From contig JAFBJZ010000771.1 in assembly GCA_016785225.1 (NCBI GenBank), positions 1,622,501-1,686,500 on the forward strand: a DNA stretch of 64,000 nt, written 5' to 3'. The DNA is from Psettodes erumei. Its lineage: Eukaryota; Chordata; Actinopteri; Pleuronectiformes; Psettodidae. Positions 1-11,100 of the stretch are shown here, piece after piece (positions within the stretch are counted from its first letter, which is position 1; every line of letters starts with the position of its first letter). The notes below the pieces were generated by a model, which was not told where the DNA came from, did no database searches, and saw only the letters and a list, made by a program, of their open reading frames with translations. The position numbers and the translations under genes are program-made.

Positions 1-530
1 GTTTCTGCAAACAGCAACAAACATGGTGACAAACACTCATCTGCTATCTGAAAGAAGTAGCCACAGCACAGATACTTACCTACCTAAAATTAAACTAAAC
101 TAAACTCACTATCCACCAATCAAAAAACCCAGAAAACTCTGAGGTCTCGAAACATCCGACTTTCTTATCAGTAAGATAAAGTATGTTATTAAATGAATTA
201 ATCACTCGCAAATCACTCAGACACCTCAACAGGTGTCAAGCAAACTCTATGCAACGGAGGCCCACTTGCAGAAATCCCATGCATCAGTAATAATATCAAA
301 AATCTCCCTTGTTATAACTCTGAAATACTATCTGAGTATAAGCTTCCTTTTGGAGTTAATCAGTATATCACTGGTGGTTAAACTCTTATCTAAGATATAC
401 AGAATAATAACCACACGTGATCATTCAGTTGGCATATAAACAACAAACTGGACCTGTATGCTAAAAACACATGCAAGCACGCTCACAGGCATTTACAAAA
501 GTGTAAGGGTGCATTTACATACACAGATTA

Positions 531-533
<3 letters not shown>

Positions 534-573
<40 letters not shown>

Positions 574-578
574 CACAG
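534..578. repeat. (CA)n microsatellite at a splice donor
   Basis: About 22 CA units with one interruption (CG). On the transcribed minus strand of slc6a20 it reads (GT)n and starts within 5 nt of the exon-6 donor. Confidence 0.95.
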
Positions 579-580
579 AC

Positions 581-822
581 CTTTCAAGGCAGTTCTCGTA
601 GTTGACAGTGGCCTTAAACCCATAGATGGCAAAGGTGACAATGCTGGCAAAGATGGAGGTTCCACTGTTGATGAGGGAGACAACAATGGCCTGTCGTTCA
701 AAGTTATTGTTGTACTGGTTGTAGCTGGAAAAAGCTATGAGTGACCCAAAACCCAAACCCAGAGAGAAAAAGATCTGAGTGGCCGCATTGACCCATGTAG
801 TCGGGTTGGCAAGCTGTTCCAT
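581..822 (-). CDS. slc6a20: slc6a20 coding exon 6 (last in window)
   Basis: This 242-nt exon covers residues 233-312. It encodes EQLANP, TM6 with the conserved unwound segment SLGLGFGSLIAFSSYN, and TM7 (ASIVTFAIYGFKAT). It ends AG|GTCTGT, and the intron immediately enters a GT-rich tract. The next exon was not found between 1 and 580, so that stretch is intron. Confidence 0.88.
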
Positions 823-3800
823 CTAAAAGCAGATGCACATGCACATTTGGGCACAGGTGCAGACACACACACACACACACACAGAGATGCACATAAGCAG
901 AAAACATTACATTTCAAGAAACAGTTTATGCATATTCATAATACATTTATTTTACAGTTCCGCAAAGTGTTCTAAAAGAATGCGCATCAGAATGTCACAT
1001 TATGAATACATATCAATAAGCGGATAATTCATCCATATCCTGGATCTCATATTGTATTTTAAACACTCAATGGTTTATCCAATCCATTGACACCAGTCAC
1101 ATTTTAAAATATAATTTACTGTCCCTTCATAAACTGGGTTGATACATTCTGTTAACTGTAACTTTGACTTGAGAAGGGTCAGTAAACCCCACTGTGCAGA
1201 TGCTCCAAGTAACCTAAAAATAAGAATGGTCCTTGTCTATATGCTTATTACCAAATCACCAACACAACCTTACCTTGGGTGTGAACATGTATTTGACACC
1301 ATTGATGGCACCATGAAGAGTGACGCCCCGGATTAGGTAGATGAAGAGCACCACATATGGAAAGGTGGCTGTGAAGTACACCACCTACAGATGGAGCAAA
1401 GCAGCAAAGCAAGGGTCAAAGTTCAAATATGCGGGGCCAGTGGGTAGCACGGGGATGGCATGTTGGACAGCTTCATCATATTCCCACAATCATCCCTCTG
1501 GAATGGCCAAAACAAAAACACCATCATGCAACACAAGTTTTTTAGATTCACATTTTCAATTAGCTGGTGGGGTCTATATATCTATGGATTATGTTAATGA
1601 TTATATCTAAATTAAATATATTTTTAAAACTCTTCTCTTATGTTGTTTTTGCCGCTCCATTTACTGTCCTTGATTTTATAAGTGTCTCTTTCGAGTTGTC
1701 AGTTACAATTGGCCTAGGCCTATTGGCCTGAACTAGACCTGAGCATATACCAAACCGCATACCAACATGTGTCAGTGGGTATGCTACCAATGTTTGTAAT
1801 TTAAGGGGCCTTGGGGCCCTCTTACCTTTCCTGCTGACTTTACTCCCCGGACAATGAACAGGTAAGTAATCACCCAGGCAAGCAGGAGGCACAGTGCCTG
1901 GCCTGCATGAATGCCTCCATTCTCTTCAATAGAAGATGAAATGTGCAGTGTTTCCCTGTAGAAGAAGTACTGGGTGGGTGTAGCTTTTTCACACTCCTCT
2001 ATAGGTCCCGTTCGGTTGGAATTGATTGGGCAATCTGCCCAGGGCAGGACTGACTGGAATGGATATGAACAAAGAACATTATAATCAGGTTATCTAACTG
2101 TCCAAAGGAGGCCCAACATTTTGTATACATGTAGATTTTTGCCCTTTTTTAAAATTAGAAGCTCACTTGAAATGATTGAAAGAGGTACCAGAAACTCCAT
2201 GCATTGATGATGTTGTAGTACAGACACAGATACAGGGATGTGACAACACTAGCAAGACCTAAAAATGAAAGAATTATACAAAAAAAATGTGACAAAGACT
2301 TTTTTTTCTGTGCAGCCAGAGAAGGTGCCAGAAGCATCAGCATTTCACGGACGGTACAGTAGCATCAAGTTGTCCAACTCTATCCACAACATGCTGCCTG
2401 CAGCCCCCAAACAGGGTTGTCACATCAAGCACACACATCCTCCAGCCTCATAAAATTCATCATGCTGATCTCTTTCCTGGCACTAAAAGACAAGGGTGCT
2501 CTTCATCCCTTTCCTGTAGCTGTATCGATGCACAGGACCAAAAGGACAATCACACAGTTCAGTCAGCACTTACCAACTCCTCCCAGATAAGGGCTGATGG
2601 CAGTCCATGCGCCGATGCTTCCAAGACGCATCTTCTGACCAATGGCAAGCTCCAAGTAGAATAAGGGCACTCCCTCCAGAAACAGCATGAGGAGATATGG
2701 AATCAAGAAACCCCCTTAAATTGGAAAGATAGTTGTCCTTAGCCATCATAAAAAAAGATCAAACCCAAAAACAACACTGAGGGCTGCTACCAGTCTAAAC
2801 ATTTATTTTTTGAAAAAGAAAGTGGAAGCAAACTACATGTCCCACAGTTTTCTGAATGAGTGAGTAAAGTGCAATTTTTACACTCAGTCCAGTATCCTTG
2901 TGAATATAAATCTTTGCAAGGTTTGTCTACATATTATACAAGGCTTTGTTCAGCTCAAGCTGTGTTTTAAATGTGATTTAATGCTTTTTCAGGCTGTTAG
3001 CATTGAACCAGTTGTTGAATTGGCCCGTTCTTCCAATGTAAAGTGTTTTTTTCCCCTCAAAGACATGCTCAACCACAGTTTTTTTCCACTTGAAATGCTT
3101 TTTTAAGTAACTTGTTTTTTCACCTTCGCTTTACAAAGCGTCCTGTCACATTCTTTCATTTAGTTCACGGGAGATGATGAGGTATGCGTTTAGACACTGC
3201 AAACAACTCATCAATATAACTCTTTTTTGAAGACTCCTGTGGTTCAGGAGGCACAGCAGGTCATCCACTAATTGGATGGTCTGAGGTCTGATTCCAGTCT
3301 GTGCGTCAACGTGACGAAAGCCCAGATTGCCCCCGATGCTTCAGTGGTGTGTGAGTGCCTGATCAAAAAGTTCTGTATGTGTAGGAGTGCTGTGTGTAAA
3401 CGGGTGTGCATGGGTGAATGTGGTTTGTAGTGAAAAGAGCTTTGAGTGGTCAGTGAGACTAAAAAGTGCTGCATAGACTCAGTCCATTTACCATTTATTC
3501 CTCTCAGTTTGGTAAAACATCTGTGTGAACCTGCTCGGGTCGATTTAAATACATGAATCTATTATAAGTCATTGTTTTTTTTATTCTTATTCTTACATAA
3601 CAACCACCTTTGAGAATGTATTTGTGCAACATGCTTTCACTTTTCTCCTTCTGCTCTCTGAGTCCACAGTTTACCTATTTTTCAGATGTTCCTTCTTATT
3701 CATAATTTGATGACAGGAATCTACATGTTATGATGATGATGGTGGGCTTTTGGTTTGATTTGATTAAATTTTTTTCTCTTTTGGCTGAATCCCCCCTGCA

Positions 3801-4657
3801 CTTAAGAGATTAATGGCTGGAATGACTCCGTCAGTATGAAGTGAAATTTACTGCGGAAGTTTCAAGACAAGAAAGCAATGAAAACCCAGTGTTAGATTAT
3901 ACTTTTCCTGACCCCTTCAATTTCATTTTACACTTTCCCTTTGTTTGCATTGTCTCTAAAAATATCGTTAATTACTTGATATTGCTACAGCACCAGTGTT
4001 TTTAATGTTGTATAAATCTGTACTAATTCATTGGCAACATTACTCACCGGTTTGACTCTAGTTTATGACCTGCAATTAGTTTACTGCTAGTTTCAACTTT
4101 GAGTCAACTGATTGTTTAACAATAGCTAATTCAGCCTGATAAGGATTCTTTGGAAATTTACCACCACAAACAGCCCACCTGCATGACTCAGATTATTGGT
4201 CAGTAAAGCGGTGGATAATATGTTCCACTGTTTCAGAAAAAAATATCTTTATTTACTGATTTATAATTTTCAGATTTATGTAGGATTGGCCTACTCTTTC
4301 GAGCCCAGTTTATGTGGAAGGGTTTAAACAAGCATGATACTTAGGTTACTGAAAATTATTTGCACTGACTCAACATACTATTTGATGCTATGACGCTTAA
4401 ACTGGAGCAGTCTCTGTTTAAAATGTCAATTCGACTTGGCGCGTATGAAGAATGATCTACTCGCGCCTCGTTACCACAATGAACTTGTCATTATGTAACC
4501 CGAGTGGTCTCCAGTGTGGAATCGGTGACTTACCTCCGCCGTGCATTTGACAGAGGTATGGAAACCGCCACACGTTTCCCAGTCCGACTGCATATGACAC
4601 GCACGCCAACACAAACTGCATGGGGTTGTCCCAGTTGGGTCTTGCATCTTTTTCCAT
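581..4657 (-). CDS. slc6a20: Sodium-dependent amino/imino-acid transporter, SLC6A20-like (partial, exons 1-6)
   Basis: Six consecutive coding exons on the minus strand (4657-4534, 2714-2574, 2258-2167, 2053-1826, 1384-1274, 822-581) join in one frame with GT/AG borders and encode residues 1-312; the remaining exons lie beyond the left edge. The protein belongs to the SLC6 neurotransmitter-symporter family, plasma-membrane carriers coupled to Na+ and Cl-. TM1 carries the conserved YAVGLGNVWRFPYLC core, TM2 follows in exon 2 (SIGAW at its end), TM3 has LYYNIINAW, the extracellular loop of exon 4 has an N-glycosylation site (NRT), and TM6 reads FFSLGLGFGSLIAFSSYN. By memory these match mammalian SLC6A20 (imino-acid/proline carrier) better than SLC6A19 or SLC6A18, for example QLANP before TM6 and YLIRGVTLHGA after TM5. 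Exon phases are consistent. Paralogue assignment is from memory, not a tree. Confidence 0.9.
863..882. repeat. (CA)n microsatellite in slc6a20 intron 5
   Basis: Ten CA units about 40 bp upstream (gene sense) of the exon-6 acceptor; on the minus strand a GT-rich run. Confidence 0.9.
1274..1384 (-). CDS. slc6a20: slc6a20 coding exon 5
   Basis: This 111-nt exon covers residues 196-232 and encodes TM5 (YFTATFPYVVLFIYLIRG), then VTLHGAINGVKYMFTPK. Phase 0 at both ends; donor GTAAGG. Confidence 0.9.
1826..2053 (-). CDS. slc6a20: slc6a20 coding exon 4
   Basis: This 228-nt exon covers residues 120-195. It encodes the second extracellular loop (LPWADCPIN, an NRT glycosylation sequon, a paired-cysteine pattern, YFFYRETLHIS) and TM4 (CLLLAWVITYLFIV). 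Phase 0 at both ends. Confidence 0.9.
2167..2258 (-). CDS. slc6a20: slc6a20 coding exon 3
   Basis: This 92-nt exon covers residues 89-119. It encodes TM3 (ASVVTSLYLCLYYNIINAW) and FWYLFQSFQ, the start of the large extracellular loop. The donor is GTGAGC and the acceptor follows a T-rich tract. Confidence 0.9.
2574..2714 (-). CDS. slc6a20: slc6a20 coding exon 2
   Basis: This 141-nt exon covers residues 42-88: TM2 (GFLIPYLLMLFLEG), LELAIGQKMRLGSIGAW and ISPYLGG. It is flanked by an AG acceptor (CT at 2715-2716 on the plus strand) and a GTAAGT donor. Confidence 0.9.
3228..3505 (+). repeat. tRNA-headed SINE-like teleost repeat (in slc6a20 intron 1)
   Basis: The left end resembles a tRNA-like head (GTGGTTCAGGAGGCACAGCA, then GAGGTCTGATTCC as a B-box-like sequence). 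The body and 3' end (GCTTTGAGTGGTCAGTGAGAC ... CAGTCCATTTACC) match a very common fish interspersed repeat that I recognise from memory. It is diverged and non-coding. Another 3' tail of the family lies at 63655-63692. Confidence 0.65.
4534..4657 (-). CDS. slc6a20: slc6a20 coding exon 1
   Basis: Residues 1-41 plus one base. It starts at the ATG (reverse of CAT at 4655-4657) giving MEKDARPNWDNPMQF, which matches the usual short N-terminus before TM1 of SLC6A20. It contains TM1 with GLGNVWRFPYLC. The donor is GTAAGT immediately left of 4534. A longer open frame at 4471-4740 on the same strand is in another frame and has no family similarity. Confidence 0.9.
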
Positions 4658-4758
4658 ATCGCGTCCTCAGCAGCAGAACCTGTCGGTGAGCGGTAAGAGA
4701 GTCGCCGTGCGTTCCTGCCCGCTCCCTGTAATGTGGTCACTCTCAGGAGGAGGGTCTT

Positions 4759-4764
4759 CTTATA
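4759..4764 (-). promoter_or_regulatory. Possible TATA-like element of slc6a20
   Basis: TATAAG on the minus strand lies about 100 bp upstream of the slc6a20 ATG. Start-site spacing would give a 5' UTR of roughly 70 nt. It is a motif match only; no other core-promoter element was recognised. Confidence 0.3.
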
Positions 4765-5194
4765 GGAATATGATTATTTTTTGTGTTATTGAGTAACTGC
4801 ACCTCCCATGCGCGATTGACTGTACAGCGCCGTCAAAGCTTCTTGGGATATGTAGTCCTCGGATTGTAAAATGTGTTAATCACATTTTGCTTTTTTTTGG
4901 ATGATGATGCAGGTGAATGTTTAATTGTACAGGCTCTTCAACCCAACAGTGCTGGAGCAGCAAGTCTGATCGTTGTCACCTGACAGAAACACATCATTTT
5001 CAGTAACTAACATACTTTGAATCATGACCGAAGTAACAGCCAGAGGCTCCATTCACTAGTTTGTGTTTATTGGGCTTTGACGTAATTACGTAACGTATGT
5101 TACTTCCATATTGTGGTACTTATAGACTTTCACCGTGTTAACTGAATTAAACCTAATTTAAACTGTGGTAAAATATAAATGTATACATTATAGA

Positions 5195-5385
5195 TAATAA
5201 AGCTTTCATTCTTCCAGGAAGGCTTTCAACAAGATTTTGGAGTGCGTCTGTGGGAATTTTTGGCCATTCATCCAGAAGAGCATTCGTGAGGTCAGACACT
5301 AATGTTGAACAATCACCACTCTTGTTCATCCAAAAGGTGTTTGATGGGGTTGAAGTCAGGGTTCTGTGTGGGCCACTTGAAAAAC
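5195..5385 (-). pseudogene. Tc1/mariner transposase C-terminal relic
   Basis: On the minus strand two frames together resemble the C-terminus of fish Tc1-like transposases. One frame gives QNPDFNPIKHLLDE (compare the conserved SPDLNPIEHLWD box with the third catalytic acidic residue nearby). The other gives LTNALLDEWPKIPTDALQNL followed by VESLPGRM, typical of the family's last 40 residues. A frameshift separates them, and nothing upstream of this segment remains. It is a dead fragment between slc6a20 and ggct. Confidence 0.75.
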
Positions 5386-5668
5386 AAAAAAGCATTAAAG
5401 AATAATATTTCATACATGCTTAAAGGTATCTTATGTCTTAAAAATGCAAAAGAATATCAGCGTATAGTATATAAAAAATGCCAAAAAAATGCCACAGTAT
5501 CAGAAAACACAAAACAGTGTCATAGTATAATATGTCTAAAAGCACAAATCCTATTTTTTTGAAGGTAATGTAGCTGGTTATATAATTGTCCACATGGGGA
5601 TTCTTGCTGTGTCCCACTTAACCATTGTTGAGCCCACCCCACATGAGAGACCATGTTTGTCAGGGCCA

Positions 5669-5676
5669 GTGTGTGT

Positions 5677-5732
<56 letters not shown>
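5669..5732. repeat. (GT)n microsatellite
   Basis: About 31 GT units with one AT interruption. Confidence 0.95.
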
Positions 5733-5737
<5 letters not shown>

Positions 5738-7999
5738 TTTTTATTACTTTTGGCTGTATGACGGGACAGGATCCGTGTTTCTAGTTTGAGACAAAGTTAA
5801 TAAACAAACTAAAATGTGTATGAAAAAGAATAACACTGTTCTTACTATAGTTCAACTTTAAATATTAGAGGGAACGCTGGGTTCCAGAGGTGAAAGGCAC
5901 TGGACCTCGATTCCTCTCCACTGAATGAAAATCAGGTGCTAACCCCAAAAGAATTCAGTTAGTCCGGTTCTCAGTAATCTATCTTGACAGACCCCCCTGA
6001 GAATGAAGACTCTGTTCCCTCTGTTATATTACAGTTGGGACAAACATATCATGATTATCAAATTATGACTGAATGGAGGAGGGGCTGTGAACTCAAAATT
6101 GAGATTTAATATATATATTAAGATGCATGGGGCACTCTTGATGGGCACTTCAAACCTTATGTGAACATTTGACTGCACTGTAGGTCCTAGTCTGTGTGGT
6201 AGGAACATAATGGGAGTCTCCAGTGTTTCACCTTCTTCTCTGCGGTGCTGCAGGCCATGTGATCCTACGAGTGCAAGTTGCAGCTGCACAGCAGAGAAGT
6301 GTCTGTTTTGCCTTGATCCCCACAGACAGGACAGCTTTCTGTCTTAGATGCATTCCTCAGTCTCAGATGATGTGCTTGTTTGGGATTTTTTTCACAGCTC
6401 TGCTGGAGTGGGTAAGAGGCCTGGGTAAAAATGTGTGAAGGGAAAAGACAGGATGATGTAGAGCAGCCTGACTCACAGAGGGGGACAGGGGGGACAACTT
6501 TGTCAACAGATCTCGTCTGACTCTTGAGGAGGCCAATACTTTGTCCTGTTTCCATAACCCAGAACAGCTTCTCTGCACCATAGTGGCCTGTTAAAGAGAA
6601 GAACAGCTGGGGCCAGTCTAATACCAAAATTGATTCCTGTGTTTTTTCAGTGTAAAAGCATCATATAGCAAGGAAGAGGCTCTTATTTGTCACTGTTCTC
6701 ACATTCTTTCATCTTCTTCTCCATTGCAGTATTGCAATACTGCAATCGTCTGCAGGACGTCAGCATTTATATAGCATATATGTATATATATATATATATA
6801 TATATAGGGCTAAAAATAATGTCAGTTCTAAGAGTAAGCACTGAGGTGAAAGCATTCTTTTGGAACAAACAAAATGTACTGTATGCCAGGTTGATAAAAG
6901 TCATACTAATTACAGAGGGCATCACATAGTGCACCCCTGTGGTTTAAGGATTAAGGTGCACAAGAATTGTGTCAACTCTGTTCAAAATCTGGACATTGTC
7001 CTCTCCTGCATCACTCAAAGGCAGAAATTCCCCATAATAATTACAAAGAATAGTTGGACTTGGCCCACTTAAGCACTGACTTAAACTAAAACATGTTTGT
7101 GACAATTGTAAATTAGAAACTGAGTGTGCATTAAATTCACTCCTTAGCAAAACTTTCCAGAGAAGCTCTGAGGTTCTGTGTTTTTGTTTAGTTAAATGAA
7201 ATGACAAAAGGTACAAGTTGTGTCTGCATTGACATAAACCTTTGCAATGAATGTATTCTTCAGATAATGTTACACTTGGCTATGCAAGAATCACAGGTAG
7301 TATCACAAATGTTACATTTCATAGAGAATTAAAGGTACATAGTTGTCTCTTGCACGCTTCCTTCGCTCCAAATCATGGCTAGTAGTTTTAAATGTACTGT
7401 AATTTCATTAAGACATTTTTTCCCTGAGACAAATCTACTGTATCTGAACTTTACTGTACTGTAAGAGCAGTGCCATGCAACATTTGGCATGATGGGGGGG
7501 GGGGGGTCCAATGAGCTGTCTTGCCTACGGCTAATTGGCAAAAACCTTCAGAAACGGCGATCTGTAAGTCGTATTTTAATTGTCCATGACTCAAAATGAG
7601 TTTATGAGCAAGAAATAAGCATTGAAATACATCTCAAGCATAAAAAACATAAAGGCACAATTCCAAGAGGCAAACAAAAAAATAACAACCTGTATTATTC
7701 TTCTTTATGGTAGCATCTATTAACTCAACAGTTCGGGTGGATCTCATGCCTCTGTACAACTGTCCTTTTCGTCTGGAAGCAGTGTACAGACTGTATAAGC
7801 AAGTCAAGTTAGACCACAGACCCATCTACATTGTGCTATACTCTATCAATGGACATAGACCTAACTGCTTGAATTCAAGTTAGCCAAGTTAGGCATGAAG
7901 CTGCTACCTAAGGTGCACTTGAAGTAAAATATTAGCTTGAATGCAGTATTACAAAGGACTTTTCTTGAGTAAAAACTTGACCTGGATTCTGCTGACTCT

Positions 8000-8164
8000 T
8001 CAGGCATCAGAGCGGTGGTTTGCCCTCTCTTTAGCTCTTCTTCTCGCTCTCTCCAGTTCAGCCATCATGGGTAGAGGACCCTCGTACATGTTGGTCTTGA
8101 TTGCCCTCAACTTCTCCTGGTAGTCCTTTGGCAAGCCGTTCTGCTCTGCCCCCATCACGATCAC
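8000..8164 (-). CDS. ggct: ggct coding exon 4 with stop
   Basis: This 165-nt exon covers residues 131-184 and the TGA at 8000-8002. It encodes VIVMGAEQNGLPKDYQEKL, YEGPLP and the arginine-rich tail. It is separated from exon 3 by a 3-kb intron full of repeat debris. Confidence 0.92.
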   Translation of the reverse strand: MIVMGAEQNGLPKDYQEKLRAIKTNMYEGPLPMMAELERARRRAKERANHRSDA

Positions 8165-11100
8165 CTGCAGTGGTGGATGAAGGGGGCCATCAGGGCCAAT
8201 ATTTAGAATTACCATGCATATACACATATGACACAATGCATATTATCTTGAAATTCGCACACACATAAAAGGAAAAAGTTTTTACATACAGTCAAAACAC
8301 TCCCACACAAACAGCTAAAATATCATATGCCCGGCAGATTCTGTTGGTTCAGGGTTGATTGAAAATGGGCCTACAGTTGTAATCGTTTGAGCCCGTAACC
8401 CGTCAGACAAAAATCCCTGGACTTTCTCCCAGCTTGCTGTTAATGTTTTGAAACTCAGCTGTCAACTGCGCATCAGAAATGAGAACGTATACCAGCCAGT
8501 GACGTAAACAGTGGTAACACATAGGTGCATGGTCGTTCTCCCCCATTTACTCTTTAATTACACAGTAAGAACAAGGCTGTGTGCTGATGAGGTCAGGCCC
8601 CTGTCAGCCAATCACTGTAGACATAGCGAATAGGTTAATTCATTAAACATGATGTCATCCGTAGCAACAGGGTCAGGTCCAACCCTTATATTAGCTTTTA
8701 TATTATATTATAAGATCACAGTAAATTTGAGAGCAGCTCACACGGAGACAAGGCCTGACATAAATGAGGGAACAATACTGTATACTACAGAAGACAAAAG
8801 CTGTCGCCACAAAGCAATGCTTTTCTATCAGCCATGTTTGGAGCTCTCTCATGTGCAAAAGAACAATCTGGCATTCTAACACACAAGCTGTCAGATCTGT
8901 AAATCGTAGCATGGCAGCAGGGGGTGTGTCCTGACTGTACTGACCTGTTGATTACACAGAGTCAGGTGATTTAGGGGTGTGCCCAGACTAATCCCTATTC
9001 CAGATGCTTCACAGAGAGAAATGGGTAGGAGTGAATAGGGGATGATGCCCCTGACCCGATTCATGGTTGTAAATGATTGTCTACCTAATTCAAAACAACG
9101 TTCACAAAACATGTTCACACAGAGTGAGAGTGGCTCATTCAAAAGGTCATTTACAATGTCATCCGTGGGTGACTGCTTAAATCCTCCATTTGCGCAAGAA
9201 ATTGCTCCAAAGTCAGTGACAACGTCACAGTTTTCATTGTCATGATTTCAAAATACGAACACTGACTCAACCGAGAGCTACATCCTTATCCTAGCTCAGG
9301 GTGGACATATGATCTCATCTTGTTCACTGCACCCCCTACTGTGTGGGTAAGGAGCTGCCCTGCTGCCAATCTCAAGACCCTGCAGTGCACAGTGAATGCA
9401 TCCTCCCCCTCCTGGACATCACCCAAACACCCACCCAGCCCGCACAGCCAGGGACCCCCTACCCCACCGCCCCCCTCCCCCCTCCCCCTTCTGCCCTCTT
9501 CTCCTCCTGCGGATGAAGCATCTTTTGTTCACCTGCATCACTTGCAAATCGTGCAATCTCCCACATGCGTTACGTGATTTGTACTATTGACTTCATTAGC
9601 TCTGTTTTCATGTTGTGTTTGTGTATGCATGTGCCTTCTTATCCTAGCTGCTTGTTATTTCTAGTACTTCATATTTACCTATTTATTACCTATTATTTTT
9701 AGTCTTTCTTTGATATTCTTTATCTACCTTAGTTGCTACGTTTAGTTGTTTCATAGATTTTCAGAAAGCTTTTGACTGCATGAATCATGATCTTCTCATC
9801 TTCATACGATTAGAATCTGGTACAAATGGTAACTTTTTATAAAGAGCTCTTCATCAAACCCCAACTACTTGTTTGCATTTCAAGGACCAGAGAACTGAAA
9901 TGATTTTCAAATTCTCTTGAATATCGTGTGCTTCTGGTGTAGAAAATGGAGGTTGAAGATACAGAACTGTGCAAAAGTCTGAGGCCACCACTATCTTTTC
10001 CACTGATCTTCATTCCAATCTTTTTGAGCTTTGGCGTATCTTAGCCTTGTCACCCCGGTCTCCTTCCAACAAAGAGGTTTCCTGGCTGTTGCCCTTTTCG
10101 TTTCTGATCAAGGCAGGATCCTGCTGTTGTTAAAGTGTGGAGTTTGCACTACATACTTGACGCTGTGGCCTGTAGAAGCTGTTATTCCTGAAAACTTAAG
10201 TGGTCTGGGTTTATTGCAAGCAAACAAAATGTGACACTGTTGAGAACAGAGCTGTGGCATAAGGCTGGCACGTCATGATTATGGAATAGATCACTCACCT
10301 TGGCTGACGACAGACTTACTAAACAATATTTCAACAAGGAATTTTTCAGTAATTATTTTTAGAGAAGCGTGAGCTGGTCAGGTTGTCGCTGGTCAGGTTG
10401 TCAGTTCATATATAGAAATGTCTAATCCTGTTATTTTATCTTGAATTATTGACAGAAATGGTCAAAGAATTGTCTGAGTACTGTGTCACACCTAACCTGG
10501 ATGCTTGCATTCAAAACTGTTTGATCTAAGAGAGATAAAAAAAATTAAATTTACGTTTTGTGTGATATTAGAGTGATATTAATGGAGGAGTATTATATTT
10601 GTTATGTTACTGCCGTTGCTTGTTTTAGTGTCCATAGTATAGTGAAAGACCATGCAGACTGGGCATCTTTTAGTGTAAAGCTCCTTTGAATTGAACTATC
10701 AAGTACTTAAGAATAATTTTGAATGCGGGGCTTCCACATGAATTAAATATTTTTACATTGCTATATTGGTAATATTACTTACTGTACTTCTTCCACCACT
10801 TAAAATAGTCCCCGTTGTTTGAGGAAATGACTGAGGCTTTTCAGATGCTATACATTTATAAAGACTGACAGCAGTAGGAAAACTGGGCTTGTTACTGACA
10901 CAGTGGGGGAGTCAGAAATTGCTGAGAGACAGCAAGAATGTGGGTCTATTTATGGGATTTGTCGACATAAAAAAAAATGCAAAATAGTATCAGCCTTATC
11001 CATTTAACCTTTGGAAAAGTAGACTTTTTTCTGGAATGAAGAATTTGATTGCCATTTGCAGCTGCCTGGGAGGAATCACTCCTCCAGCATTACATTCTCA

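Larger units (their letters stand above)
4765..7999. other. Intergenic interval between slc6a20 and ggct
   Basis: Besides the Tc1 relic and the GT tract it has a (TA)n run at 6783-6806 and a 13-base G run at 7494-7506. Short open frames (for example 6265-6627 minus) lack recognisable domains or splice-linked partners. The 3' UTR of ggct must start at 7999 and extend leftwards on the minus strand; its polyadenylation site could not be placed with confidence. Confidence 0.5.

Noticed and set aside
1..580. Search for slc6a20 exon 7
   Set aside because: No minus-strand frame with the expected post-TM7 sequence and correct phase was found, so the exon must lie outside the window.
6265..6627. 120-codon minus-strand frame between slc6a20 and ggct
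   Set aside because: No family similarity, overlaps frames on the other strand, and no splice pattern connects it to ggct.
10740..10805. ACTGTACTTCTTCCACCACTT, resembling the end of a fish repeat
   Set aside because: Only about 20 bp is recognisable; too short to annotate. Similar weak echoes at 19900-19960 and 23500-23600 were dropped for the same reason.
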